Origin: Triplophysa rosa
Lineage: Eukaryota > Chordata > Actinopteri > Cypriniformes > Nemacheilidae
Assembly: GCF_024868665.1 (NCBI RefSeq)
Contig: NC_079913.1
Coordinates: forward strand, 10,580,895-10,644,894
Length of the DNA stretch: 64,000 bases
Direction of reading: 5' to 3'
Shown: piece by piece, positions 44,901 to 49,797 of the stretch
Layout: each line of letters begins with the position of its first letter
Position numbering within the stretch: position 1 is the first letter of the stretch
The notes under the pieces: model-generated
The model's input: the letters and a program-made list of their open reading frames with translations, nothing else
The model's database searches: none
What the model was told of the DNA's origin: nothing
Position numbers and translations under genes: made by a program

Positions 44901-46578
44901 AATTACTTTTTGATTTTGATGAATGTATGTCAGTTCTGTGCCACTTTTGACCACCGTTGACTATGGGAGTCAATGGGGGCAAGATCTGTTTGGTTATAAG
45001 CGTTCTTCCAAATATCTTTCTGTGTTCATCAGAACAAAGACATTTAAACACATTTAGAACAACTCGACGGTGAGTAAACGATGACAGAATTTTCATTTTT
45101 GGGTGAAGTATCCCTTAGAGTTCCACTGCGGTTCTGCTCGAGCGAGCTATTGCACCGAGGAGGACTTCAATGGTTGTACCAAATTTAAAATCTTTTTGTT
45201 TTATTGCAGCGGATAACCATCGTCTAAATAAAATAAAAAATGAATGTATTTTATTTTCTAAAGACAATATTATATGATAATAATGCACACTTGTTTTAAC
45301 TCGTTTCTTTTTATTATTTTCATACCAAAGAAAAGACAAATAACACCTGAATCTGAAACATTGAGAAACAAATCGTATTAGACATGGTTGGGTTAGATGA
45401 ATGCGCCCTGGACTGCTGTTGTGTGCGTGCATTGTATTATACTTTTAAGTGCATGGCTCCACCTAGTGGCAAAAGTAGTATTTTTATATGCTCTAAAAGC
45501 TGCTATTATTGTTGAATTTAACTTCCAATATACAGTATAGTCTGTGATCTATGTGTTTTGTCATACTCTCCGAGGGCTACTACGACACCATGGACGCAGG
45601 CTTCATGGACGAGGAGGGCTTCGTGTACATCATGTCACGGTCTGATGATGTCATCAACGTCGCCGGTCACAGGTTATCCACCGGTGCCCTTGAAGAGGTG
45701 CGAGGAGAGAGATTGACACCACATGCCTTTTTTCTCTTTGTGTGCCAACACACTATATTCTTATAGCGTGTGATTGTGTGTGTGTGCGTTTTTAGGCAGT
45801 TCTGCTTCACCCCGCTGTTGTGGATTGTGCCGTGGTGGGGCTCGAGGATTCTCTGAAGGGACACGTACCTCTGGCTTTATGTGTGCTTAGAAACGGTGAG
45901 AAAAGAAGCCAGAGAGGAACATTGTCCGTTGTAAACTGTCAGCGTGCCATTTGGTTGAACAGTTGTAGCCAAAAGGTACAAATTAGTGCTCGAAACTTAA
46001 AAAAATGGTTTTACGTATGGTTCTCTTACGAATGTAAGACACAGAAATGCGAAATAGCAAATAGGGTGTTTTGTACCTTTATTAGAACGATACGGTTGTA
46101 ATGGGACTCTAATTGTGGAAATTGTGCGTAAGGTGATTTTTTGCATGTGTTGTAGACTGTCAGAAGAGCAAAGACGTACTGGTGAAAGAAATAGCGAGTT
46201 TGGTCAGGGACACCATCGGCCCAGTGGCAGCTTTCAGGAAGGTTCTCTTCGTCAAAGTTCTTCCCAAAACCCGCTCTGGAAAAATTCCAAGATCGTCTCT
46301 CGCTAACCTGGTCAACCGCAAGCCTTACAAGGTATTTTCTTTATTTGTTTTATTAAATCACCGTGTATTTTCTTTGAGGATTGCACAAAGACGAGTCGCT
46401 AATCTTTTGCTTTGGTCAAAATATTACTCTTAATCATATATTACTATATATAGTATTTATTTATCAGTTATTATGAGTCATTTTACATTTTTAGGTCACT
46501 CCCACCATAGAAGATCCAGAAGTCTTTAAGGACATTGAGAAGGTGGCGAGAAAAACTCTCAAAGGAACTGGTAAATAA
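17534..46578 (+). CDS. acss3: acss3, acyl-CoA synthetase short-chain family member 3, mitochondrial (16 coding exons)
   Basis: ACSS3 activates short-chain acids, preferring propionate, to acyl-CoA with ATP in the mitochondrial matrix. The joined exons total 2,160 nt: 719 residues plus stop (human is 686). The first about 80 residues are basic and poor in acids, fitting a mitochondrial presequence. [15 protein letters not shown] (about 102-116) is the ACAS_N-type domain. Adenylation motifs follow: P-loop [11 protein letters not shown] (325-335), DHWWQTE (473-479), [14 protein letters not shown] (561-574), [13 protein letters not shown] (580-592), and [11 protein letters not shown] (670-680) with the catalytic Lys at about 676. 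The order of blocks matches human ACSS3 throughout. Every intron phase agrees and no frameshift is seen. Intron 3 uses a GC donor. Introns 8 (10.8 kb) and 9 (6.7 kb) are loaded with transposons. Confidence 0.97.
18588..18732 (+). CDS. acss3: acss3 exon 2
   Basis: 145 nt, acceptor CACTCAG, donor GACGAG|GTATG. Encodes [16 protein letters not shown] through [10 protein letters not shown] to REMQDE, matching human [17 protein letters not shown]. Confidence 0.94.
18883..19071 (+). CDS. acss3: acss3 exon 3, followed by a GC donor
   Basis: 189 nt, acceptor GTGTCTAG. Encodes [36 protein letters not shown] and [17 protein letters not shown]. The downstream junction is AAG|GCAAGC: the first two intron bases are GC (19072-19073). 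No GT placed nearby keeps the frame and the conserved RIDH-KPK joint. Confidence 0.94.
19217..19351 (+). CDS. acss3: acss3 exon 4
   Basis: 135 nt, acceptor TTTCCCTACAG, donor GGCATG|GTGAGT. Encodes [19 protein letters not shown] through [11 protein letters not shown], in phase 0 at both ends. Confidence 0.94.
19352..20920 (+). other. acss3: acss3 intron 4
   Basis: 1.57 kb intron with a C-run after the donor (19369-19376). No repeat of known type or coding signal seen. Confidence 0.6.
20921..21061 (+). CDS. acss3: acss3 exon 5 (ATP-binding P-loop)
   Basis: 141 nt, acceptor GTTCCTTCAG, donor CCAAAG|GTGAAT. Encodes [19 protein letters not shown] and ends [14 protein letters not shown], the phosphate-binding A3 motif of the ANL superfamily. 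Confidence 0.95.
21062..22889 (+). other. acss3: acss3 intron 5
   Basis: 1.83 kb. Holds one fold-back MITE (22440-22708); otherwise nothing recognised. Confidence 0.6.
22440..22708. mobile_element. Fold-back MITE copy 3
   Basis: Starts ATTAAAGGGATAGTGCCCCC, has the family centre (CTCTGCAGAACACAAAAGAT, TTGACTTCCATTGTATGGAC) and ends GAGGGTGAATAAATGATGAC then TTTTTGGGTAGG. About 270 bp. Confidence 0.8.
22890..22970 (+). CDS. acss3: acss3 exon 6
   Basis: 81 nt, acceptor TTTCCTCTCAG, donor GGTGAG|GTAAGT. Encodes [15 protein letters not shown] and [11 protein letters not shown]. The earlier CCAG|GTGAGG site would break the conserved PGEVWW joint. Confidence 0.93.
23071..23166 (+). CDS. acss3: acss3 exon 7
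   Basis: 96 nt, acceptor CTTTCTCTCAG, donor TACGAG|GTACTG. Encodes [20 protein letters not shown] and [12 protein letters not shown], one of the most conserved stretches of the family. Confidence 0.95.
23167..24460 (+). other. acss3: acss3 intron 7
   Basis: 1.3 kb, AT-rich, no recognised element. The ORF at 23987-24229 has no domain I know. Confidence 0.55.
24461..24612 (+). CDS. acss3: acss3 exon 8
   Basis: 152 nt, acceptor CTGTTTCCGCAG, donor CGCAG|GTAAAC, ending after two bases of Arg444. Encodes [20 protein letters not shown] and [15 protein letters not shown]. Followed by the largest intron, 24613-35388. Confidence 0.94.
25053..25733 (-). mobile_element. L2-type LINE, 5'-truncated, RT C-terminus
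   Basis: Plus-strand start is the complement of the L2 tail (TTTAGCAGACGCTTTTATCC). Minus-strand code near 25660 gives [40 protein letters not shown] and [14 protein letters not shown], the domain after the RT core. It is closely similar to 34680-34950 but broken by frameshifts. The element stops at about 25,733, close to the Tc1-like insertion. Confidence 0.85.
25765..27334 (-). mobile_element. Tc1/mariner transposon, apparently intact (DD37E type)
   Basis: 1,570 bp flanked by TA dinucleotides (25763-25764 and 27335-27336), the target duplication of the Tc1/mariner superfamily. The terminal inverted repeats are identical over at least 27 bp (25765-25791 and 27308-27334; start CACTGCGTTCCAAATT). 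A second, similar motif lies inside each end (GCACTGTTCCAAATTATTAT at 25941-25960; CTTAATAATGTGGAACGTCC at 27131-27150), giving an IR/DR-like layout. It encloses one uninterrupted minus-strand transposase gene. Confidence 0.95.
26095..27108 (-). CDS. Tc1/mariner transposase, 337 aa, full-length
   Basis: Cut-and-paste transposase that binds its own terminal repeats and inserts at TA. The N-terminus has two helix-turn-helix parts (about residues 6-45, with [20 protein letters not shown], and about 60-110). A basic stretch follows, then the DDE domain: TDE with D144, [11 protein letters not shown] with D236, and [11 protein letters not shown] with E274. That leaves 37 residues between the second Asp and the Glu (DD37E), against 34 in Tc1 and Sleeping Beauty. 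[10 protein letters not shown] (177-186) is also typical. The frame has no stop and the length is normal, so it may still be functional. It is a passenger in acss3 intron 8, antisense to the host gene. Confidence 0.95.
   Translation of the reverse strand: MGKKKDLSAAEKRQIVQCLGQGMKTLDISRKLKRDHRTVKRFVADSEHRRVRADKGRMRKLSSRQIHRIKRAAAKMPLQSSKQVFEAAGASGVPKTSRCRILQMLAVVHKPTIRPPLTNAHKQKRLQWAHTYMKTNFQTVLFTDECRATLDGPDGWSSGWLVDGHHVPTRLRRQQGGGGVMFWAGIMGRQLVGPFRVPEGVKMNSARYVEFLTEHFLPWYKKKNHAFRSKIIFMHDNAPSHAAKNTSVSLAAMGIKGEKLMVWPPSSPDLNPIENLWSILKRKIYDGGRQLASKQQLWEAILTSCKEIQSETIQKLTSSMDARIVKVISKKGSYVNM
27888..28162. mobile_element. Fold-back MITE copy 4
   Basis: Left arm begins TGTTATCATTTACTTACCCT, centre has GAAGATCTGTTGAAGAATGT and CAACATTCTTCAAAATGTCT, and it ends TAAATGATGACAGAATG then GGGTGAACTACCCATTTAAA. 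The first 20 bp of the left end are missing or decayed. Confidence 0.75.
28163..29907 (+). other. acss3: acss3 intron 8, unannotated middle part
   Basis: AT-rich intronic sequence. ORFs at 29080-29404 on both strands have no recognisable domain. No RNA gene seen. Confidence 0.5.
29908..31103. mobile_element. Probable non-autonomous DNA transposon
   Basis: The left end (ACCATTCACACAGACCACTGAT) and the complement of the right end (CCTTTTCACACAGAGATCC) share the core TTCACACAGA plus a following GATCC. Both arms carry GTGTGAACGCA and CCCGGGA/TCCCGG-type stretches, and the AT-rich centre codes for nothing clear. Boundaries are approximate and no target duplication was found. Confidence 0.4.
31104..32020 (+). 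other. acss3: acss3 intron 8, before the tRNA-like array
   Basis: No gene or repeat recognised except a G-run and mirrored GGGGGGGCCC/GGGGCCCCC stretch at 31931-31957. Confidence 0.5.
32196..32269 (-). pseudogene. tRNA-like unit 2 (best-preserved spacing)
   Basis: 74 nt with tRNA-like spacing: 7-bp acceptor, TG, D stem GCTC/GAGC, arm CTGCC-TCACGGT-ACCAG, five-base variable loop AGGTT, T arm GCCGG-TTCAAAT-CCAGC. Only three of five anticodon-stem pairs form, and position 33 is C instead of T. I therefore do not call it a functional tRNA or give an anticodon. Confidence 0.5.
32275..32300. repeat. Short tandem repeat (GAATATGGT)n
   Basis: Three copies of GAATATGGT(G), beside tRNA-like unit 2. 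The matching place after unit 3 has a single copy. Confidence 0.8.
33276..33410 (+). mobile_element. tRNA-derived SINE
   Basis: CCTGTAGCTCACTTGGTGGA (A box, 33277-33296) and GTGGGTTTGAACAC (B box) are spaced as in a tRNA. They are followed by ACATACTGATAAAAGTATAC and a tail CTGGATAAAAGCAGCTG that resembles the L2 tail. That is the usual build of a fish SINE moved by an L2-type LINE. Confidence 0.75.
33779..35273 (+). mobile_element. L2-type LINE, 5'-truncated, with decayed reverse transcriptase
   Basis: Plus-strand code in several frames gives [33 protein letters not shown], then (other frame) [78 protein letters not shown] and the C-terminal [13 protein letters not shown]. At least one frameshift lies near 34,000. 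Around 34,265 the code jumps from CHF to QPDDPTVSA, so the catalytic YADD block is absent. The end, GCTTTGGATAAAAGCGTCTG followed by ATGTAA repeats, is the L2 3' tail. Dead copy. Confidence 0.9.
34329..35077 (+). pseudogene. L2 reverse transcriptase C-terminal remnant
   Basis: Frame at 34329-34853 encodes [30 protein letters not shown] and [20 protein letters not shown]. The frame at 34853-35077 continues with [19 protein letters not shown]. The two overlap at the TAATG at 34852-34856, so a stop or shift splits the original protein. Non-functional. Confidence 0.8.
35389..35492 (+). CDS. acss3: acss3 exon 9 (A5 motif)
   Basis: 104 nt, acceptor TTCTTTGTTTAG, donor CAAACCG|GTGAGT. Encodes [18 protein letters not shown] and [10 protein letters not shown], the A5 motif that contacts adenine and the acyl group. 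Confidence 0.95.
37228..37560 (+). mobile_element. Non-LTR retrotransposon 3' tail with (GAATT)n end
   Basis: CTGGTTTCTCCCGAGG, GGAGTTTGGGTTCCTCGCC and GTAAAGCTGCTTTGGAACAA lead to AAGCGCTATATAAATAAAAT and four GAATT units at the end. This 3' tail is common in fish genomes. The LINE clade is uncertain. Confidence 0.65.
37645..37888. mobile_element. Fold-back MITE with long perfect arms
   Basis: About 244 bp: GGTAACGCTTTAGATTACGA on the left and its complement at the right end, with arms of roughly 90 bp that are nearly exact inverted copies (TTACGGTGTAAGTTTTGGTA against TACCAAAACTTACACCGTAA). Flanks GTTTCTTA and ATTTCTTA fit an 8-bp duplication with one change, suggesting hAT mobilisation. 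Confidence 0.8.
38255..42161 (+). other. acss3: acss3 intron 9, right part
   Basis: No gene seen; the ORFs at 38829-39301 and 40907-41516 have no domain I know. From about 40,650 to 41,600 the sequence is CpG-richer and holds an X-box palindrome (40839-40851) and a (GT)n run (40951-40969), a possible intronic regulatory region. Confidence 0.5.
40839..40851. promoter_or_regulatory. RFX X-box palindrome
   Basis: GTTGCCGGGCAAC is a perfect 6-1-6 inverted repeat that fits the X-box consensus (GTNRCC, short gap, RGYAAC) bound by RFX factors. It lies in a CpG-enriched part of acss3 intron 9. Binding is not shown by sequence alone. Confidence 0.45.
42162..42257 (+). CDS. acss3: acss3 exon 10
   Basis: 96 nt, acceptor GTCTCTTTCAG, donor TACAATG|GTGAGA. 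Completes Glu479 and encodes [13 protein letters not shown] through GKPVPGYN. Confidence 0.94.
42453..42516 (+). CDS. acss3: acss3 exon 11
   Basis: 64 nt, acceptor TTTGCGTCACAG, donor GTGAA|GTGAGT. Encodes [20 protein letters not shown] and the first two bases of Lys532. Confidence 0.93.
42517..43995 (+). other. acss3: acss3 intron 11
   Basis: 1.5 kb. AAAGTGCTGTATACAATAAAA near 42,937-42,957 resembles a LINE tail; nothing else recognised. Confidence 0.5.
43996..44077 (+). CDS. acss3: acss3 exon 12
   Basis: 82 nt, acceptor TCTCTCTCAACAG, donor TTCCCA|GTAAGG. Encodes [18 protein letters not shown] and KDLYFTKFP. Confidence 0.94.
44078..45574 (+). other. acss3: acss3 intron 12
   Basis: 1.5 kb with one fold-back MITE (44890-45116) and two similar CTCF-like words, TCACCTAGTGGCAAAA (44806-44821) and CCACCTAGTGGCAAAA (45459-45474). 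Confidence 0.5.
44890..45116. mobile_element. Fold-back MITE copy 5
   Basis: Has GTAGGAAAAATTACTTTTTG, TTGACTATGGGAGTCAATGG, TGAGTAAACGATGACAGAAT and ends TTTTTGGGTGAAGTATCCCT. The left terminal part is missing. Confidence 0.75.
45575..45697 (+). CDS. acss3: acss3 exon 13 (A7-A8 motifs)
   Basis: 123 nt, acceptor ATACTCTCCGAG (weak pyrimidine tract), donor GAAGAG|GTGCGA. Encodes [15 protein letters not shown] and [18 protein letters not shown]: ribose-binding Asp, the hinge region and CoA-side residues. Confidence 0.95.
45796..45895 (+). CDS. acss3: acss3 exon 14
   Basis: 100 nt, acceptor GCGTTTTTAG, donor AGAAACG|GTGAGA. Encodes [18 protein letters not shown] and [13 protein letters not shown] in the C-terminal subdomain. 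Confidence 0.94.
46156..46331 (+). CDS. acss3: acss3 exon 15 (catalytic lysine)
   Basis: 176 nt, acceptor GCATGTGTTGTAG, donor TACAAG|GTATTT. Encodes [18 protein letters not shown] and [15 protein letters not shown]; the Lys of SGK is the residue that drives adenylation and is the acylation control site in this family. Confidence 0.95.
46495..46578 (+). CDS. acss3: acss3 exon 16 and stop
   Basis: 84 nt, acceptor ACATTTTTAG. Encodes [17 protein letters not shown] and ends LKGTGK then TAA. Matches human ITSTIEDPSIFGHVEEM. Confidence 0.93.
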   Translation, partial: VTPTIEDPEVFKDIEKVARKTLKGTGK

Positions 46579-46849
46579 TTCATCACGAGACGTGGACCAA
46601 CAACCACGTATAGCGAGCCGCCACCTTCTACTTTCAATGTCTGATATTTTGTGAAACTTAAAATACCTATGGTAAGTTTACTCCCTATATGCCATAGTAT
46701 TTTTAATAATGTCTCCCTGTGAGTGATACTAACACACAACTACGTCTTAATATGAGAAATATTCGGTTACGTCAGTTGGACCAAATACTGTATAGAATTT
46801 TTACGGTATATCACGCGAGTCATATTTCACCCTAAAACGAAGAGGAAAA

Positions 46850-46855
46850 AATAAA
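46850..46855 (+). terminator. acss3: acss3 poly(A) signal candidate
   Basis: AATAAA about 270 nt after the acss3 stop. A second AATAAA lies at 47368-47373. Which one is used cannot be told from sequence. Confidence 0.5.
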
Positions 46856-47013
46856 ATATCCTTGTTTTCAGACTGTCAAGTTTTTCATATTTTTATTACA
46901 GTTAAGCAAATTGTTTTTTTATTGTAATGTGTCCAGAAGTGTTTAATTTGATTGATCTGCAGGAAGGTGTTACGACTGATGTTACGACTGATACCGCTGA
47001 TTTACAATGATGT

Positions 47014-47470
47014 TTAAATGCTACGGTTTGATTTAATCATGTTATTTTCATTGAAATAATCAGAATCGAGTTGCGTTTCTCCAACTTTTTCTGCCATTCC
47101 CACTTTTGAGGTAGGGAAGGGTTCCGAGCCCCACCTGTCCCCAATCGCCCCAACAAAATGGAAATAAACTTTAGGTCCACTGTCTGTCTTAGTGTTGTCT
47201 GCTGGTGCCAAATTTCCAGTTTTCTTTTCATTCCATGTCACAAACTTATCCATTGCTAAATTTTATACCCGCTACCGCTATGGTTCCACAAAACATTTTC
47301 TTAGTAGTCTGATGTTGTTTTAAGTAAGGCTTACATTTAAATGTGCCGTTGTTTTGTGTTTATGGTCAATAAATAAATAAAGGAATTAATAGAGATGACC
47401 AAATTTCCTCCCGTTTGTCGCACCCCACCTATCATGTCTCTGTTCCCCACCAGTGTGGCCTGCCCCACAC
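47014..47470 (-). mobile_element. Possible hAT-derived remnant
   Basis: Minus-strand ORF 47014-47253 begins MDKFVTWNEKKTGN, resembling the start of many hAT/ZBED transposases. CCCACCTATCATGTCTCTGT and CCAGTGTGGCC further right resemble a dispersed fish repeat. The evidence is weak; it could be chance. Confidence 0.25.
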
Positions 47471-48691
47471 TTTAAGAAACGCTGCATTAAGGCAATAAGT
47501 ACGAGTGGGGGATAAGCTAAATTTTGTTGTAATTTTAGGTTGAAATCGTACTCGATACATTTTTCTGAAATATTTGAATGACTCTGAAGCAATGACGTGT
47601 ACTGTCCAGTGTAAAGAAATGCGTTTGCGAATACATTTTTGACAAAAACTTTTACCAACCAAACCTGTTTGACTGTACTTTTTATTAACAATGAAAAGTT
47701 GTTTGATCACCACATAGTTTTGACCAAAATACAATCGGTAATTAATCATAAAAAAAACCACACAAAATAAAACGATTCTCTGTGCGTGCAAAAACAGGGA
47801 CGTACAAACCGTCGAAGAGTTGTCAGAAATAACTCAAAGACAGGAAGTCGAGGGCCGTACGACGGGTTTCTCCCGCGACCTCAACGTAAAGTATTGAACA
47901 GTTTTACACCAAAGTCAGTCACGGCAAGCAACAGTTTTGTCTTTTTAAAACTTTAATCTGGACTTCGACAAGTCGATATACACCTCTACGTTTACAAAGA
48001 GCTAATCCTGTCTTTTAGTTATTTCTCCTTACGGGACCCTGTCGAGGCCGCGATACAAGGCTAGCCGATCGGATGTCGGGCGGTCGGGTGTCTAGCGACC
48101 GACGGCAGATATCGTACAAAAACGATCACGATAGACTCAGTGCTTTCCCGGTACATTTCGATCCATAGAAGGTAAGCGCATCGAAACAACGACGCCCACG
48201 ATTATGCACTTTAAAGTCAACATAAAAATGAAAATCGACCCTATCTACTTAAACACGTTGCCCCAGGATGGAGTAAAACGGGTCGCAGGTGCCTTTTCAC
48301 GTCGGCTTCGGAACGGCTTCGCATTACTGTTTCAGGTACCTCGGTAGATACGATTCGAATGTCGCGGCACGAGTAAGGTAACAACGTGACGTAGACCGTG
48401 AAGGGGAGACGTACAGCTTTCATGGGCTGACGGCAGAAAGCGACATCTGAATGAAGGGGAGGGGCCGTCAACCACCGGACCTCGACGGGCCGCAAACACG
48501 AACGGATGAAATGAAACCAACACGTACAAAACGTCTCTCGGGTCTAGGCAAAGTTTCAAGAGCAGCATCGTTTAAAACCATGACGTTATAGGACATAATC
48601 TTCACAACTCTGAATATGTTCTCGTCTTTTTTCTTGATTTTTTTATACAGACGTATATATATATTATTTTTATATATATGTATAAAATGGC

Positions 48692-48697
48692 TTTATT
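48692..48697 (-). terminator. ppfia2: ppfia2 poly(A) signal candidate
   Basis: TTTATT on the plus strand is AATAAA on the minus strand, about 1.04 kb after the ppfia2 stop. It gives a 3' UTR of reasonable length, but a farther signal is possible. Confidence 0.4.
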
Positions 48698-49389
48698 TAT
48701 AGTAATTTACAACTGTACCTACACACCCCCCGTAGAAGAAATACACAGTACGTAAGCCGAAGGAGCTTGGCGTGGTGTAAAAGGTAGAAAGGGCAAGAGA
48801 GAGCGCACATTAGCACCTGCGGGGGGTGCCCGGGTCATGGCCTTGGCTCGTTAAGTGCAGAGGAGGGGGCAGTGGCCCGGCACGCCGTTCCCCCCTCCTC
48901 GCCCCATCCTCTGGAGCTTGTTTTGTTCTCTTGGCAGTGTGACTCATCGGAATTCTTCGTGCAGGCCCAGCGACCCTTCCGGCGACTTGAAGGTACTTCT
49001 TCGAACTTGATCTGAAACACAAAGGTGCACAAGTAACTTGCGAGAACGGATAGGCATTACAGGGAATTAGGTGGGGTACAGGTTATAATAGCATCGGAAT
49101 AACGTGTAATCGCTGACTCTGGGATACCGGTTAAAGGTTTACGTAACTTTCAAAAGCTAGTTTACGTAAACTGTCACGACAGCAGCGTTCTCGACAGTAG
49201 TTAGTTTTTGCGTCAGCGATTGCGTTGCCCTCGTAGTACGTGCAGTATTACCTGGCGTGCTTGCCTTGTAAAATATTTGCAACGTAACAAATAGATGTGA
49301 ATTAACATAGTCAAATAATTGTTTACTTTCACGAAAAAAAGCTTAAGGGGGTTAAAGGGGTCGAAAGCCTCACAAGGCTTTATGACTCT

Positions 49390-49676
49390 GAAGGAACAGT
49401 CCGTCCAAAAAAGAAAAATCTGTCATTATTTACTCACTCTCCTGTATTTTCTGGTAAAATGACTTTCGTTCTTCCTCAGAACGCAAAAGATGCGGTACCC
49501 CTCGACTCGCATCGGTTTTGTGTCCATAAAGTAGAAGTTGTTGTTCGGTTACTAACATTCTTCCAAATTTCCTTTGTGTTTTGCGGAAGAAAAACACCCC
49601 GTTGTCATGTTTGAAATGACAACGGCGTGAGAAAACGATGCCAATTTTCGTTTTTGGGCGAACTATTCCTTTTAGG
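49390..49676. mobile_element. Fold-back MITE copy 6, in the ppfia2 3' UTR
   Basis: Starts AAGGAACAGTCCGTCC with TGTCATTATTTACTCACTCT; ends AAAACGATGCCAATTTTCGT then GGGCGAACTATTCCTTTTAG. It starts only about 60 bp past the ppfia2 stop, so it is likely transcribed in its 3' UTR. Confidence 0.8.
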
Positions 49677-49738
49677 GCGTTTCCGCGTTTGAGAATGTTT
49701 GAGAATTGAAGACTCACAGCTTACGTCTTTATCTTCTC

Positions 49739-49797
49739 TCAACACGAGTAGGTCCTCACAGTGGAACTGTCCAGACGCTGTACCGCCGACGGCCCGA
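49739..49797 (-). CDS. ppfia2: ppfia2 terminal coding exon with VRTYSC PDZ ligand
   Basis: 59 coding nt, acceptor TTTGTTTCCTTGTAG, stop TGA at 49741-49739. With the G from the previous exon it encodes [19 protein letters not shown]. Human ends [13 protein letters not shown]. The final six residues bind the GRIP PDZ domain. The intron before it (49798-58897) is 9.1 kb and rich in transposons. Confidence 0.93.

Larger units (their letters stand above)
46579..49738. other. acss3 and ppfia2 3' untranslated and intergenic region
   Basis: Convergent gene ends. The left part (46,579 to about 47,500) holds the acss3 3' UTR and a possible hAT scrap. From about 47,800 to 49,030 the sequence is very CpG-rich and probably includes ppfia2 3' UTR. 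The ORFs here have no recognisable domain. Confidence 0.5.

Noticed and set aside
47386..47791. Minus-strand ORFs of 101 and 119 codons
   Set aside because: No family resemblance; AT-rich leucine/phenylalanine-heavy translation and an overlapping repeat-like stretch.
48810..49022. Minus-strand open frames behind a CAG (GTTTCAG at about 49013) considered as the last ppfia2 exon
   Set aside because: None of the frames gives the conserved liprin ending. The exon at 49797-49739 gives [13 protein letters not shown] in the right phase.
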